Positions 1 to 9,001 of a stretch of 64,000 bases of DNA are shown in pieces (within the stretch, counting starts at the first letter, position 1; the number at the start of each line of letters is the position of its first letter). The notes under the pieces were generated by a model, which worked only from the letters and a program-made list of their open reading frames with translations, searched no databases and had not been told where the DNA came from. The translations under genes and the position numbers were made by a program. The stretch is from Thiohalomonas sp041685045. GTDB taxonomy: Bacteria > Pseudomonadota > Gammaproteobacteria > Thiohalomonadales > Thiohalomonadaceae. The stretch covers positions 1 to 64,000 of the forward strand of contig JAWLGP010000009.1 of the NCBI GenBank assembly GCA_041685045.1, in the 5' to 3' direction.

Positions 1-141
1 TTGATCACGGCATCGCAACTTGATGCTATTCAGTTGTTTCGATCGACGGATAAACAGAATTGATCGCCGCCACCAGCGAAAGGGGGCGAGTAGTTACAAG
101 AATAGTTCCGCCCAAGCAAGCGTTCGGTCGAGGTTTGAGCT

Positions 142-849
142 ATGGAACCCCAGAAAACGGTATCCACGGGGGGCGTGCCGCCGGTCATGGTGGGCACCGA
201 CATAGGGGCGATCCGCCGCATTCTGGTCGCCAATGGCAAGGGAGGGTGCGGCAAAACCACGATAGCCACCAATCTCGCCAGTTACTTCTCGTTGCATGGG
301 CAACCGGCGGCCCTGCTCGATTATGACCCGCAGGGAAGCTCCACGCAGTGGCTTTCGCTGCGCGAGCGAGCGCCTGTGATCCACGGCGTCTGCGCTCATC
401 GTCACTCGATGGTGCAGACACGGGTCTACCAGATGCGCCTGCCGGAATGGACCCGACGCGTCATTTTGGATGCGCCGGCCGGAGTCGGTGGCCCGGACCT
501 GCTCGAAATGGTGCGCCAGGTGGACACCGTGCTGATCCCGGTGCTGCCATCACCCTTCGATATCCATGCGGCGGCCCACTTCATTCGCGACCTGTTGCTG
601 GTCGGGCGTGTACGCGCAAATGCCGTTCGCGTCGGTGTGATCGCCAATCGTGTACGCCGCTCGACATTGGTTTACCGTTCCCTGCGCCGGTTTCTCGATG
701 CGCTGGAGATCCCGTTCGTCGGCCAGATCCGCGACACGCAAAACTATCTTCACGCCGCTCAGGAAGGGCTTGGGGTCTGCGAACTGCCCGGCGCCCGCAG
801 GGACGTCGGCGACTGGCGGCGGATTGTGGAGTGGATCGAGGCGGACTGA
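142..849 (+). CDS. ParA/MinD-type ATPase (orphan)
   Basis: A 235-residue protein of the ParA/MinD P-loop family. Dimers of these ATPases position plasmids, chromosomes or protein cargo on the nucleoid or membrane. The deviant Walker A motif KGGCGKTT is at residues 33-40, DYDPQGSS forms the next nucleotide-contacting loop, and ILDAPAGVGG is the switch II region. No ParB-like partner, parS site or recognisable cargo gene lies beside it, so the cargo is unknown. An in-frame ATG at 187 would drop 15 poorly conserved residues; the first ATG is kept because GAGG lies about 10 bases upstream of it. The family is clear; the role is not. Confidence 0.85.
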   Translation: MEPQKTVSTGGVPPVMVGTDIGAIRRILVANGKGGCGKTTIATNLASYFSLHGQPAALLDYDPQGSSTQWLSLRERAPVIHGVCAHRHSMVQTRVYQMRLPEWTRRVILDAPAGVGGPDLLEMVRQVDTVLIPVLPSPFDIHAAAHFIRDLLLVGRVRANAVRVGVIANRVRRSTLVYRSLRRFLDALEIPFVGQIRDTQNYLHAAQEGLGVCELPGARRDVGDWRRIVEWIEAD

Positions 850-869
850 ACTGCTTCTGCGTAAAAGAA

Positions 870-1130
870 GTCGCAGAGGCGCAGAGGGTTTCAAGGTGGC
901 TCCGGCCCGTAACCCGTAGGATGTGGTGAGCCTGCGAACCGTATCATTCGCGCCCCGCCAAAGCCCACGGTGCGGTTCGTTCCTCGGCAACTGCTCCCTG
1001 CGTTGCTCTACCTCCTGCATCCATGCAGTCGTCACCACACCCTACGATTAAAACCCGTCGCAGAGGCGCAGAGTTTCAAGGCGGCTCCGGCCGGTAACCC
1101 GTGGATGTGGTGAGCCTGCGAACCGCATCC
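870..1130. repeat. Duplicated segment (870-945 and 1057-1130)
   Basis: About 75 bp occurs twice in direct orientation in the gap between the ParA gene and the ABC ATPase gene. Each copy runs from GTCGCAGAGGCGCAGAG through GTGGTGAGCCTGCGAACCG. Each couples a CGCAGAGGCGCAGAG-type repeat with the start of a GTAGGATG-type palindromic element. No gene is visible between 850 and 1154. Confidence 0.7.
916..1045. repeat. GTAGGATG-family palindromic element (130 bp)
   Basis: The ends are near-perfect inverted repeats: GTAGGATGTGGTGA at 916-929 and TCACCACACCCTAC at 1032-1045. The interior (GTTCCTCGGCAACTGCTCCC and onward) matches the interior of the element at 34859-34989 inside uvrA. It has no coding capacity of its own; the conserved short ORF crossing both copies is a by-product of the repeated DNA. 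Confidence 0.75.
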
Positions 1131-1154
1131 ACGCACCCGACGGTCGGGGGAATT

Positions 1155-1918
<764 letters not shown>

Positions 1919-1922
<4 letters not shown>

Positions 1923-2893
1923 GGCCGCGCTCCGGCCGTGCGGCGCAGGAGATACAGGAACAGAGGCACCCCGATCAGGGCGGTCAGCGCGCCCACGGGC
2001 AACTGGCGGGGGGCGAGCACGGTACGCGCCAGGGTGTCCGCCAGCACCAGCAGTGCCCCTCCGGCCAGTGCGGCGGCGGGGAGCAGCAGGCGATGGTCGG
2101 CGCCGAGGCGCAGCCGGATCAGGTGGGGCACGATAAGACCGACGAAACCGATACTCCCGCCCAGGGACACCGCGCCGGCGGTCAGCAGCGAGGCGGTGAA
2201 GTAGAGGTGCAACCGCAACGGCCGCACCGCGACGCCGAGCGCACCAGCCTGCAGGTCGCCGCGTGCCAGCAGGTTGAGAGCGCGCGCCAGGGGCCAGGTG
2301 ACCGCCAGACCGAAAGCAACCAGCAGCAGCCCGGGCCAGGGTTGGCTCACGCCCGAGAGGTCGCCCATCAGCCAGAACAGCATGCCCCGCAGGTCCCGGT
2401 CCGGTGCCGCCGCCAGCAGAAAGCTGATCAGGGCGCCCCAACCGGCCGCCACCACCACACCGGTCAACAGCAGCCGGGTGGCCGAGAGGGGGGCCCCGTC
2501 CCGAACCAGGCCGAAGACCAGCAGGGTTGAGAGCAACGCGCCGACGAAGGCACTGCCGGTAATGGCGTAACCGGCGGCGCCCAGCAAGAGGCCACCCAGC
2601 GCGCCCGCCGCTGCTCCCCCGGAGACGCCGAGCACGTAAGGGTCGGCCAACGGATTGCCCAGCAGCACCTGCATCAGGGCGCCGGCCAAAGCCAGCAGAG
2701 CGCCGGCGGCAAACGCCCCCGCCACCCGCGGCAGGCGCAGGTCGAATAGGAGCGTTTGCGTCAGCGGGTCGCCATTGCCCAGCAGGGCATCCCACAGCGC
2801 CCCCGCCCCCACCGACACGCTGCCGATGGCAAGGCCGCCAGCGACCGTGGCGAGCGCCAGAAGGAACAGCGGGAGCAGGGAGCGGTCAGGCAC
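1919..2893 (-). CDS. FecCD/BtuC-family ABC permease
   Basis: An inner-membrane permease of about 324 residues with nine or ten hydrophobic segments. It carries family motifs such as LRLPRVAGAFAAGALLALAG near the N terminus, GNPLADPYVLGVSGGAAAG, and GSIGFVGLIVPHLIRLRLG before the last helices. The frame is open to 3145, but that part overlaps the HAD gene in another frame. The likely start is the GTG at 2893, just after the HAD stop; it gives the usual family length, though no strong ribosome site precedes it. It forms an importer with the ATPase at 1155-1922. Confidence 0.85.
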
Positions 2894-2910
2894 GGCGGCA
2901 GTATCTGATT

Positions 2911-3597
2911 TTATCGGAGCGTGATGACATCCCACCCCCGCGCGCGCGCGTGGACCGTCAGCTTCTCGTCCGGGTCCACTGCGACCGGATGGTCGACCCG
3001 CTCCAGCAGCGGCAGGTCGTTGTGGGAATCGCTGTAGAACCACGCGCCGTCCAGGCTGTGGCCGGTCTCCGCCAACCAAGCCTCCAGGCGCCGGACCTTC
3101 CCGTCCTGGAAGCAGGGGATCCCGGCCACCTCCCCGGTGTAGCAAGCGCCGTCCGTTGCCGGTTCGGTGGCGAGCAGGGCGTCGACGCCGAAGGCCTCGG
3201 CGATGGGGCCGGTGACGAAGCGGTTGGTTGCGGTGATGATGAGCAGCAGGCGCCCTTCGGCGCGGTGGCGAGCCAGCAGTTCGTGGGCCCGCGGCAGCAT
3301 GATCGGCGCAATCATCTCGGCCATGAACGCTCCGTGCCAGCGGGCCAGGGTTTCCGGCGCATGCTCGGCCAGGGGGCGCAATGAAAAGCGCAGAAACTCG
3401 TGAATATTGAGATTGCCGGCCTTATAGGCATCGTAGAAGCGCTGGTTCTCCCGCTCGTACCACTCGCCATCAACATGGCCGTGCTCCACGAGGAAGCGCC
3501 CCCAGAGGTAGTCGCTGTCGCCGCCGAGGAGGGTGTTGTCGAGGTCGAAGATGGCCAGTTCCAAAGTTGCGTCGCTCCGCTGAAGAAGGCGGCCCAT
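2911..3597 (-). CDS. HAD-IB family phosphatase (SerB-like)
   Basis: A 228-residue haloacid-dehalogenase-type phosphomonoesterase. The nucleophile motif FDLDNT has D18 and D20; IITATN is motif II; FYSDSHNDLPLLERV is the C-terminal Mg-binding motif. The helical cap between them is typical of subclass IB (phosphoserine or histidinol-phosphate phosphatase-like). The gene lies divergent to rppH and ptsP; pseudomonads keep a similar HAD gene next to this pair. The natural substrate is not evident. The permease start follows the stop codon by only 18 bases, so the importer may be co-transcribed with it. Confidence 0.85.
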   Translation of the reverse strand: MGRLLQRSDATLELAIFDLDNTLLGGDSDYLWGRFLVEHGHVDGEWYERENQRFYDAYKAGNLNIHEFLRFSLRPLAEHAPETLARWHGAFMAEMIAPIMLPRAHELLARHRAEGRLLLIITATNRFVTGPIAEAFGVDALLATEPATDGACYTGEVAGIPCFQDGKVRRLEAWLAETGHSLDGAWFYSDSHNDLPLLERVDHPVAVDPDEKLTVHARARGWDVITLR

Positions 3598-3670
3598 GAT
3601 ACCAACTCGCGTGTGGTGAGCGCAGCGAACCGCAGGGTTTCGGCAGGGTGAACGCCATACTCACAAAGGT

Positions 3671-3772
3671 GTGTTGTAAGTCCTTGAAAGAAGGTCGTCG
3701 GCCGCAGGGATGCGGCCGTCGAGCCTACAGGGATGTATTCACGGCGTACCTTCTTTCAAGGACTTACAACAC
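3671..3772. repeat. Element with perfect 25-bp inverted repeat ends
   Basis: GTGTTGTAAGTCCTTGAAAG and five more bases at 3671-3695 are repeated exactly in inverse at 3748-3772. The 52-base interior contains GCCGCAGGGATGCGGCCGTC, itself a small hairpin. This has the form of a REP/MITE-like element in the 437-base gap between the HAD gene and rppH. The rest of the gap (about 3880-3935) holds a decayed GTAGGATG-type fragment ending CGCATCCTACG. Confidence 0.75.
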
Positions 3773-4034
3773 GCCTAGCACCGCCTTGATGTAAGAGGGT
3801 TTCGGGGGGAGCGGTTCGGCCGCGGGGTGTTTCAAAGCTGCTTCGACGCGCGGGCTACGCCCCTCGCAGTCGCATTCCGTGACCTCCGGAATTCGCGACC
3901 CGATGAGGTTCGTTCCTCGGCGCATCCTACGCTTTATTTCACGTGCCCTTGGGTCCTTGTGCTTCGTTCCTTGCTCAAATGGCGAAATTTGTGAAAGAAT
4001 TTCTTTTGGGACAAAACGGGTGGTGGATTGGCAA

Positions 4035-4574
4035 GTGATTGATTCGGAAGGCTTCCGTGCGAACGTCGGGATCATCCTGAGCAACCGGGAGGGGCGTCTG
4101 TTGTGGGCCCGCCGGTGCGGTCAGGATGCCTGGCAGTTCCCGCAGGGGGGCATCCGCGAGCACGAAAGCGCCGAGCAGGCGCTATTCCGCGAACTGCGTG
4201 AGGAGGTCGGGCTGAGGCCCGATGACGTCGAGATCATCGGCTCCACGCGCGGCTGGCTGCGTTATCGGCTTCCCAAGCGGTATATCCGCCGCCACAGCAA
4301 ACCCCTCTGTATCGGGCAGAAACAGCGATGGTTTCTGCTGCGGCTGGTCTCCGCCGAGGCGCGGGTTCGGTTGGACCTGACCGACGCGCCGGAGTTCGAC
4401 GAGTGGCGCTGGATCCACTACTGGGAGCCGCTCGATGAGATCGTCTTCTTCAAGCGCCGCGTCTACGAGCGGGCGTTGAATGAGCTGGCGCCGCTCCTTT
4501 TCGGGAGCGTAGAGCGGGCGCCGCGCCTGCGAAAGCCGGACGGGAGTCGCCGCAGCAAGGCGGCCTTCCGTTAA
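4035..4574 (+). CDS. rppH: RNA pyrophosphohydrolase RppH
   Basis: A 179-residue Nudix hydrolase that converts 5'-triphosphate (or diphosphate) RNA ends to monophosphate and so triggers RNase E-dependent mRNA decay. The Nudix box starts at G38 with GGIREHESAEQALFRELREE. The opening VIDSEGFRANVGIIL matches the canonical RppH N terminus, which sets the start at GTG 4035; the longer open frame back to 3879 is repeat-derived intergenic DNA. The C-terminal tail is basic, as expected. ptsP follows after 68 bases, the same order as in pseudomonads. Confidence 0.93.
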   Translation: MIDSEGFRANVGIILSNREGRLLWARRCGQDAWQFPQGGIREHESAEQALFRELREEVGLRPDDVEIIGSTRGWLRYRLPKRYIRRHSKPLCIGQKQRWFLLRLVSAEARVRLDLTDAPEFDEWRWIHYWEPLDEIVFFKRRVYERALNELAPLLFGSVERAPRLRKPDGSRRSKAAFR

Positions 4575-4642
4575 TCATCCTGCCCGGTCGATTAGCTGAT
4601 TTTCCACTGAGTTGATGCCGATGCATTCGGCAAGGGATTGTG

Positions 4643-6916
4643 ATGTTCAGTCTGTTGCGGACGATTGTCCAAGAGGTCAATGCGGCACGTAATCTCGAGC
4701 AGGCGCTCGAGATCATCGTCCGTCGCGTCAAGGAGAACCTCGGCGTCGATGTCTGCTCGATCTACCTGAGCAACACGGAAACCCGCGAATTGCTGCTGAT
4801 GGCGTCGGACGGTCTCAACCCCGAGTCCGTGGGCCAGGTCCGACTCTCCTGGGAGCAGGGGCTGGTCGGGCTGGTGGCCGAGCGCGCCGAACCGGTCAAT
4901 CTCGACAACGCCCCGGATCATCCCCGCTACCTCTACTTCCCCGAGACCGGGGAAGAGCGTTACCACGCCTTCCTCGGCGTACCGGTGATCCACCATCGCA
5001 AGGTGCTGGGCGTCCTGGTTGTGCAGCAGCACGCCGAGACCCGTTTCGACGAGGATACCGTGACAGTCCTGGTCACCATCGGTGCCCAGCTCGCCGGCGC
5101 CATCGCCCACGCCGAAGCGATCGGCAGCCTGGAGGGGCTGCAGACGGAACAGCGGGTCGACTCCCGCCCCCTGCAAGGCCTGCCCGGCGCCTCCGGGGTC
5201 GCCATCGGGACCGCGGTTGTGGTGGCGCCGTTTGCCGATATCGATGCCATTCCCGACCGCAAGGTGGAGGATGTGGTGGCGGAGCAGGAGCGGTTCCTGT
5301 CGGCCGTCGGGCAGGTGCGGGACGAGGTGCGGGAGATGATGGACCGCATGAACGGCGCCTTGCCCTCGGCGGATACGGCGCTGTTCGATGCCTATTTGAT
5401 GATGCTGGACAGCGACAGCCTGGTGGGTGACACGCTGGAGCGGATCCGCGCAGGCAACTGGGCGCCGGGAGCTCTGCGGGACACGGTCACCGAGCATGTC
5501 CGTGCCTTCGATGCCATGGAGGATGCCTATCTCAAGGAGCGCGTGGAAGATGTCCGCGATCTGGGCCGGCGCATCCTCTATCGCATGCAGCAGGAAGGCA
5601 AGCAGGACGACGATGACCGCGAATATCCGCGCGGCACGGTGCTGATCGGTGAGGAGATCACCGCCTCGATGCTGGCCGAGGTACCGCCGGAACGCATCGC
5701 CGGCGTGGTCTCCGTGCGCGGTTCACGGACCTCGCATACCGCGATCCTGGCCCGCGCGATGGGGATTCCGGCGGTCATGGGCGTGACCGACCTGCCGGTG
5801 TCCCGGGTCGACCGCTGCACCGTCATCGCCGACGGTTACAGCGGTCGGGTCTACGTCAATCCTTCCGAGGCGGTAAGCCTGGAGTACATCCGCCTGCAGC
5901 GGGAAGAGGCGGAGCTGTCGCAGGGCCTGCTCTCGTATCGCGAGCTGCTGTCCGAGACCACCGACGGCATCCGCGTGCCGCTGTATGCGAACACCGGCCT
6001 CGTCTCCGATATTCGCCCATCGCTCAATAGCGGCGCCGAGGGCGTGGGACTGTACCGCACCGAATTCCCGTTCATGGTCCGCGAGCGCTTTCCCGGCGAG
6101 GAGGAGCAGCGCCAGGTCTACCGCCAGGTGCTGGAGGCGTTCGCGCCCCGTCCGGTGACCATGCGCACCCTCGACGTGGGTGGCGACAAGGCGTTGCCCT
6201 ACTTCCCCATCCAGGAGGACAACCCGTTTCTCGGCTGGCGTGGGATCCGGATCACCCTCGATCACCCGGAGATCTTCCTGGCCCAGTTGCGGGCGATGAT
6301 GAAGGCCAATGTGGGTTTAGACAATCTCGCGTTGTTGCTGCCCATGATCTCCTCGCTTGGCGAACTCGATGAGGCAATGCAGCTGATCCGCCGCGCCCAT
6401 GCCGAGTTGCTGGAGGAGGGTGAGGCCGTCACGCTGCCGCGGGTCGGCGTCATGGTGGAGGTGCCATCGACCGTGTTTCAGGCGGATAGCATTGCCGAGC
6501 GGGTCGATTTCCTTTCCATAGGCACCAACGACCTCACCCAATACCTGCTGGCGGTCGATCGCAACAACGGCCGGGTGGCGGACCTGTTCGATTCCCTGCA
6601 TCCGGCGGTGCTCAAGGCCTTGGTGTGCACGGTCGAGGCGGCGCATCGGCACGGCAAGCCGGTCAGTGTCTGTGGCGAGATGGCCGGCGACCCAGCCGGC
6701 GCCGCGCTACTGGTGGGTATGGGGGTCGATTCGCTGAGCATGAGTGCCTCCAGCCTGCTGCGAATCAAATGGGTAGTACGTAGCCTGTCCATGGGCAGGT
6801 CCCGTGAACTCCTGGATCAGGCGTTGCGGCTGGAGCGCCCGGAGCAGGTGCGGGCAATGCTCAACGCGGCCCTGGAGGAGGCCGGCCTGGGCGGCTTGGT
6901 GCGCGCCGGCAAATAG
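4643..6916 (+). CDS. ptsP: Phosphoenolpyruvate-protein phosphotransferase PtsP (EI-Ntr)
   Basis: A 757-residue first enzyme of the nitrogen-type phosphotransferase relay. It autophosphorylates from PEP and passes phosphate to NPr. An N-terminal GAF sensor domain (about 1-150) is followed by the EI domains; the phospho-accepting histidine is H365 in SRTSHTAILAR, and the PEP-binding barrel carries VSVCGEMAGDP with C677. ATG 4643 has AAGGGA at 4632-4637; a GTG directly before it (4640) is the alternative. No ptsO/ptsN genes are in the window. The sigma-54 RNA candidate lies downstream on the opposite strand. Confidence 0.95.
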   Translation: MFSLLRTIVQEVNAARNLEQALEIIVRRVKENLGVDVCSIYLSNTETRELLLMASDGLNPESVGQVRLSWEQGLVGLVAERAEPVNLDNAPDHPRYLYFPETGEERYHAFLGVPVIHHRKVLGVLVVQQHAETRFDEDTVTVLVTIGAQLAGAIAHAEAIGSLEGLQTEQRVDSRPLQGLPGASGVAIGTAVVVAPFADIDAIPDRKVEDVVAEQERFLSAVGQVRDEVREMMDRMNGALPSADTALFDAYLMMLDSDSLVGDTLERIRAGNWAPGALRDTVTEHVRAFDAMEDAYLKERVEDVRDLGRRILYRMQQEGKQDDDDREYPRGTVLIGEEITASMLAEVPPERIAGVVSVRGSRTSHTAILARAMGIPAVMGVTDLPVSRVDRCTVIADGYSGRVYVNPSEAVSLEYIRLQREEAELSQGLLSYRELLSETTDGIRVPLYANTGLVSDIRPSLNSGAEGVGLYRTEFPFMVRERFPGEEEQRQVYRQVLEAFAPRPVTMRTLDVGGDKALPYFPIQEDNPFLGWRGIRITLDHPEIFLAQLRAMMKANVGLDNLALLLPMISSLGELDEAMQLIRRAHAELLEEGEAVTLPRVGVMVEVPSTVFQADSIAERVDFLSIGTNDLTQYLLAVDRNNGRVADLFDSLHPAVLKALVCTVEAAHRHGKPVSVCGEMAGDPAGAALLVGMGVDSLSMSASSLLRIKWVVRSLSMGRSRELLDQALRLERPEQVRAMLNAALEEAGLGGLVRAGK

Positions 6917-7009
6917 AAACAGCTCTCTGGTACGGCCCGAACAGGTTGGTTTTTCCGGGGGACTGCAGAAGGGGGCGTTGGACCGGAGGCGCGCGCCACC
7001 GGTAAGCGA

Positions 7010-7099
7010 TCAGTGGCTGGCGTTCAGGTAGACCATGCCCACGGCGAAGCCGAGTGCGACGGCCACTCCGGCAATGGTCAGGGTATCGATTACGAACAT
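7010..7099 (-). CDS. Small single-span membrane peptide (29 aa)
   Basis: A 29-codon ORF, reading MFVIDTLTIAGVAVALGFAV then GMVYLNASH: a single hydrophobic helix with a short polar tail. GGAG sits 8 bases before the ATG (GGAGAAACCAGATG), which is the strongest reason to believe it is translated. It lies immediately behind a hairpin-plus-T9 terminator and about 120 bases behind a perfect sigma-54 promoter on the same strand, so its expression would depend on read-through. I do not recognise the family; it has the size and layout of CydX/KdpF-like accessory peptides but not their sequences. Confidence 0.55.
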   Translation of the reverse strand: MFVIDTLTIAGVAVALGFAVGMVYLNASH

Positions 7100-7110
7100 C
7101 TGGTTTCTCC

Positions 7111-7137
7111 AAAAAAAAACATGGCATCCCTGCCATG
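7111..7137 (-). terminator. Intrinsic terminator / attenuator
   Basis: On the minus strand, the 7-bp stem CATGGCA / TGCCATG (7131-7137 and 7120-7126) encloses a GGGA loop and is followed by nine T residues (7119-7111). It ends the putative small RNA, or attenuates transcription into the 29-codon ORF whose Shine-Dalgarno begins right after the T-run. Confidence 0.75.
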
Positions 7138-7220
7138 AAGTTCATGAGAGAGAGGGGACGGACGGCCCGGAGGAGGGGGGGAAGATAGGCCGCCCGTTTT
7201 ACCCAAACTCTTTGTTGCCG
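7111..7220 (-). ncRNA. Putative sigma-54-dependent small RNA with C-rich loop
   Basis: A transcript of about 110 nt is predicted from the sigma-54 promoter at 7230-7247 to the T9 terminator at 7111. It contains a 9-bp hairpin (CGGGCGGCC at 7196-7188 pairing with GGCCGTCCG at 7167-7159, one G-U pair). The 20-base loop includes CTTCCCCCCCTCCTCC, complementary to Shine-Dalgarno sequences. A CU-rich single-stranded run (CCCCTCTCTCTC) lies between hairpin and terminator. Promoter, seed-in-loop and terminator fit a trans-acting regulatory RNA. It might instead be only the leader of the 29-codon ORF. It matches no family I can name. Confidence 0.6.
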
Positions 7221-7229
7221 TAATAGATA

Positions 7230-7247
7230 TTGCAAGCCATGTGCCAC
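7230..7247 (-). promoter_or_regulatory. Sigma-54 promoter
   Basis: Minus strand GTGGCACATGGCTTGCAA matches the RpoN consensus: TGGCAC at -24, TTGCA at -12, and exactly 10 bases between the GG (7245-7244) and GC (7233-7232) doublets. The predicted start is near 7220. The enhancer-binding activator site is not identifiable; the 250 bases upstream hold no gene I can support. Confidence 0.8.
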
Positions 7248-7502
7248 TTTTTCAGGCACATGACCTATGCCTGGCATTCTTTTCTAGTTAGCTGTTTTCT
7301 AAAGAGTTATTCGTGCGCAGGGAGGCTCGGTGCGGGGGCGCCTGCAGGATGGCGGCTGACGCAATTGGCAGTTGGGTGAAAAAAGGCATGACAGAGTCGG
7401 CGGGTTTGGTGTCCAGAAATCTTGGCGTTTTGATCCCGGCTCCAATGGAAACGGCGTAGCTTCTGTGGCGGACAATCCCGATTGGGTCAGCGACTCAGTA
7501 AC

Positions 7503-8168
7503 TCACGGCTCGTGCCTGGCCGCGGCGGCAGCCAACAGTGCGAAAGCCGCACGATGCCCCCGTTGATGTGCGATCACCAGGCTGGTGCGGCCTTCCCGGT
7601 CCAGACTGACCGGGTCGACTCCGTGCGCGAGCAGGGCGCCAACGACCGCGGCGTGACCGTTATGCGCGGCCCACAACAGGGCGTCATAGCCGGAGAGGTC
7701 CCGGAGCGCCGGGTCGGCTCCCGCTGCCAGCAGGTGCGCGGCCACCGCCGCATGTCCGTTCTTCGCCGCCCAGATCAGGGCGGTCCAGCCCATGGTGGCG
7801 TCGGCGGCATCCAGCGGGGCCCCTGATGCGGTCAGCAGGGCCACACTCTCCAGGTGTCCGTTGGAAGCGGCCAGCATCAAGGCGGTGTAGAGGCCGTCGT
7901 CGCGGTCGTCAGGGTTGGCGCCGGTGGTCAGCAGCCGACGGACGATTTCGGTGTGGCCGTTGAGGCTGGCCTTGAGCAGCGCGGTCCAGCCGCACAGGTC
8001 GCGCGCATACAGGTCGGCGCCGTCGGCCAGCAATTCGGTCACGCGCGCCGCATCGCCCGCTTCGGCGGCCAGGATGAGCGGGGTCTGCCCCTTCTCGTTG
8101 CGGGCGTTGGGGTCGGAGCAACCGCTCAGCAGCAAAATCGCTGCGAACAGCGTGGTAAGGATTTTCAC
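7503..8168 (-). CDS. Ankyrin-repeat lipoprotein
   Basis: A 221-residue protein with a lipoprotein signal (KILTTLFAAILLLSGC, lipidated C17) and five to six ankyrin repeats of the form GQTPLILAAEAGDAARVTELL. It should be anchored to a periplasm-facing membrane as a protein-binding scaffold. The GTG start at 8168 overlaps the dam stop (GTGA), so it is the translationally coupled last gene of argE-argA-dam-ank. The frame stays open further upstream, but that part lies inside dam. The partner is unknown; nothing links it to arginine synthesis beyond position. Confidence 0.82.
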   Translation of the reverse strand: MKILTTLFAAILLLSGCSDPNARNEKGQTPLILAAEAGDAARVTELLADGADLYARDLCGWTALLKASLNGHTEIVRRLLTTGANPDDRDDGLYTALMLAASNGHLESVALLTASGAPLDAADATMGWTALIWAAKNGHAAVAAHLLAAGADPALRDLSGYDALLWAAHNGHAAVVGALLAHGVDPVSLDREGRTSLVIAHQRGHRAAFALLAAAAARHEP

Positions 8169-9001
8169 GAAGCGCGATAGAGTGCGAGCAGTTCTTCGGC
8201 CTTGTTGCGCTTTTCCCCGTTGCAGCTGATGCGGCGCTGCACCGAAAACTCCTCGATAGCGCTGCCGGCGTAGAGGGCACGGCTTTGCTCGGTGGCGTGG
8301 TTGGATATGAGCACCGGGATGCCGCGCCCTGCCGTTTGGCGCGACGTTTCGGCCAGACGTTCCTGTTCCGCGTCGCCGAAACCTCCCGCGCTGTAGGCGG
8401 TAAAGTTGGCCGAGGCGGAGAGCGGCACGTAGGGCGGGTCGCAATAGATTACATCGCCGGGCTTGGCCTGTTGCATGGTCTTGCCGAAGTCCTCGTGGCG
8501 GAACACGGCGCGTTTGGCCTTGCGGTGGAACGTCAGCATCTCCCGTTCCGGGAAATAGGGCCCACGGTAGCGGCCGAACGGCACGTTGAAGCCACCGCTG
8601 GCGTTGTAGCGACAGAGCCCGTTGTAGCCGTGGCGGTTCAAATAGACGAACAGGGCCGCGCGCCGCTCGCGATCGTCGACGGTGGCGTTGAACTCCTCGC
8701 GCAGGCGGTAGTAAACCGTCTCGCGGTTGTTGTCCGGTACGAACAGCTCCCGACAGCGTTCGATAAAGGCCGGGCCCTGCTGCTTCAGGATGTTGAAGAG
8801 GTCGACCAGATCGCGGTTGCTGTCCGAGAGCAGATAGCGCGGGAAATCGGTGTTGAGAAACACCGCCCCGGAGCCGACGAACGGCTCCACCAGCCGATCG
8901 CCCTCGGGCAGCTGGCGGCGGACCCGTTCGACGATCGAGAATTTGTTGCCGGCCCATTTGAGAAACGGGCGCACCAGCACTAAGCGTTCGGGAGTCGACA
9001 T
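8165..9001 (-). CDS. dam: DNA adenine methyltransferase (Dam/DpnIIA family)
   Basis: A 278-residue N6-adenine methyltransferase of the D12 class, expected to methylate GATC. FLKWAGNKFSIVERV at the N terminus and VEPFVGSGAVFLN form the S-adenosylmethionine site; CDPPY at residues 187-191 is catalytic motif IV. No cognate restriction gene is present, so this is an orphan, housekeeping-type Dam (mismatch repair, replication, gene switching). Its ATG directly abuts the argA stop codon, with no intergenic bases, so it depends on the arg transcript. Confidence 0.9.
   Translation of the reverse strand: MSTPERLVLVRPFLKWAGNKFSIVERVRRQLPEGDRLVEPFVGSGAVFLNTDFPRYLLSDSNRDLVDLFNILKQQGPAFIERCRELFVPDNNRETVYYRLREEFNATVDDRERRAALFVYLNRHGYNGLCRYNASGGFNVPFGRYRGPYFPEREMLTFHRKAKRAVFRHEDFGKTMQQAKPGDVIYCDPPYVPLSASANFTAYSAGGFGDAEQERLAETSRQTAGRGIPVLISNHATEQSRALYAGSAIEEFSVQRRISCNGEKRNKAEELLALYRAS

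Noticed and set aside
550..1038. Apparent conserved protein starting MVTTAWMQEVEQRREQLP, seen again at 34866-35132
   Set aside because: The similarity comes from two copies of a palindromic DNA element; one copy lies inside uvrA on the opposite strand and the other is intergenic overlapping the ParA gene.
7372..7566. Small plus-strand ORF after the sigma-54 promoter region
   Set aside because: No ribosome site and no recognisable features, and it runs into the 3' end of the ankyrin lipoprotein gene.
7503..8957. A 484-residue fusion of an unknown domain with the ankyrin protein
   Set aside because: The upstream two thirds is antisense-free shadow of dam in another frame. A lipoprotein signal beginning at GTG 8168, overlapping the dam stop, marks the real start.
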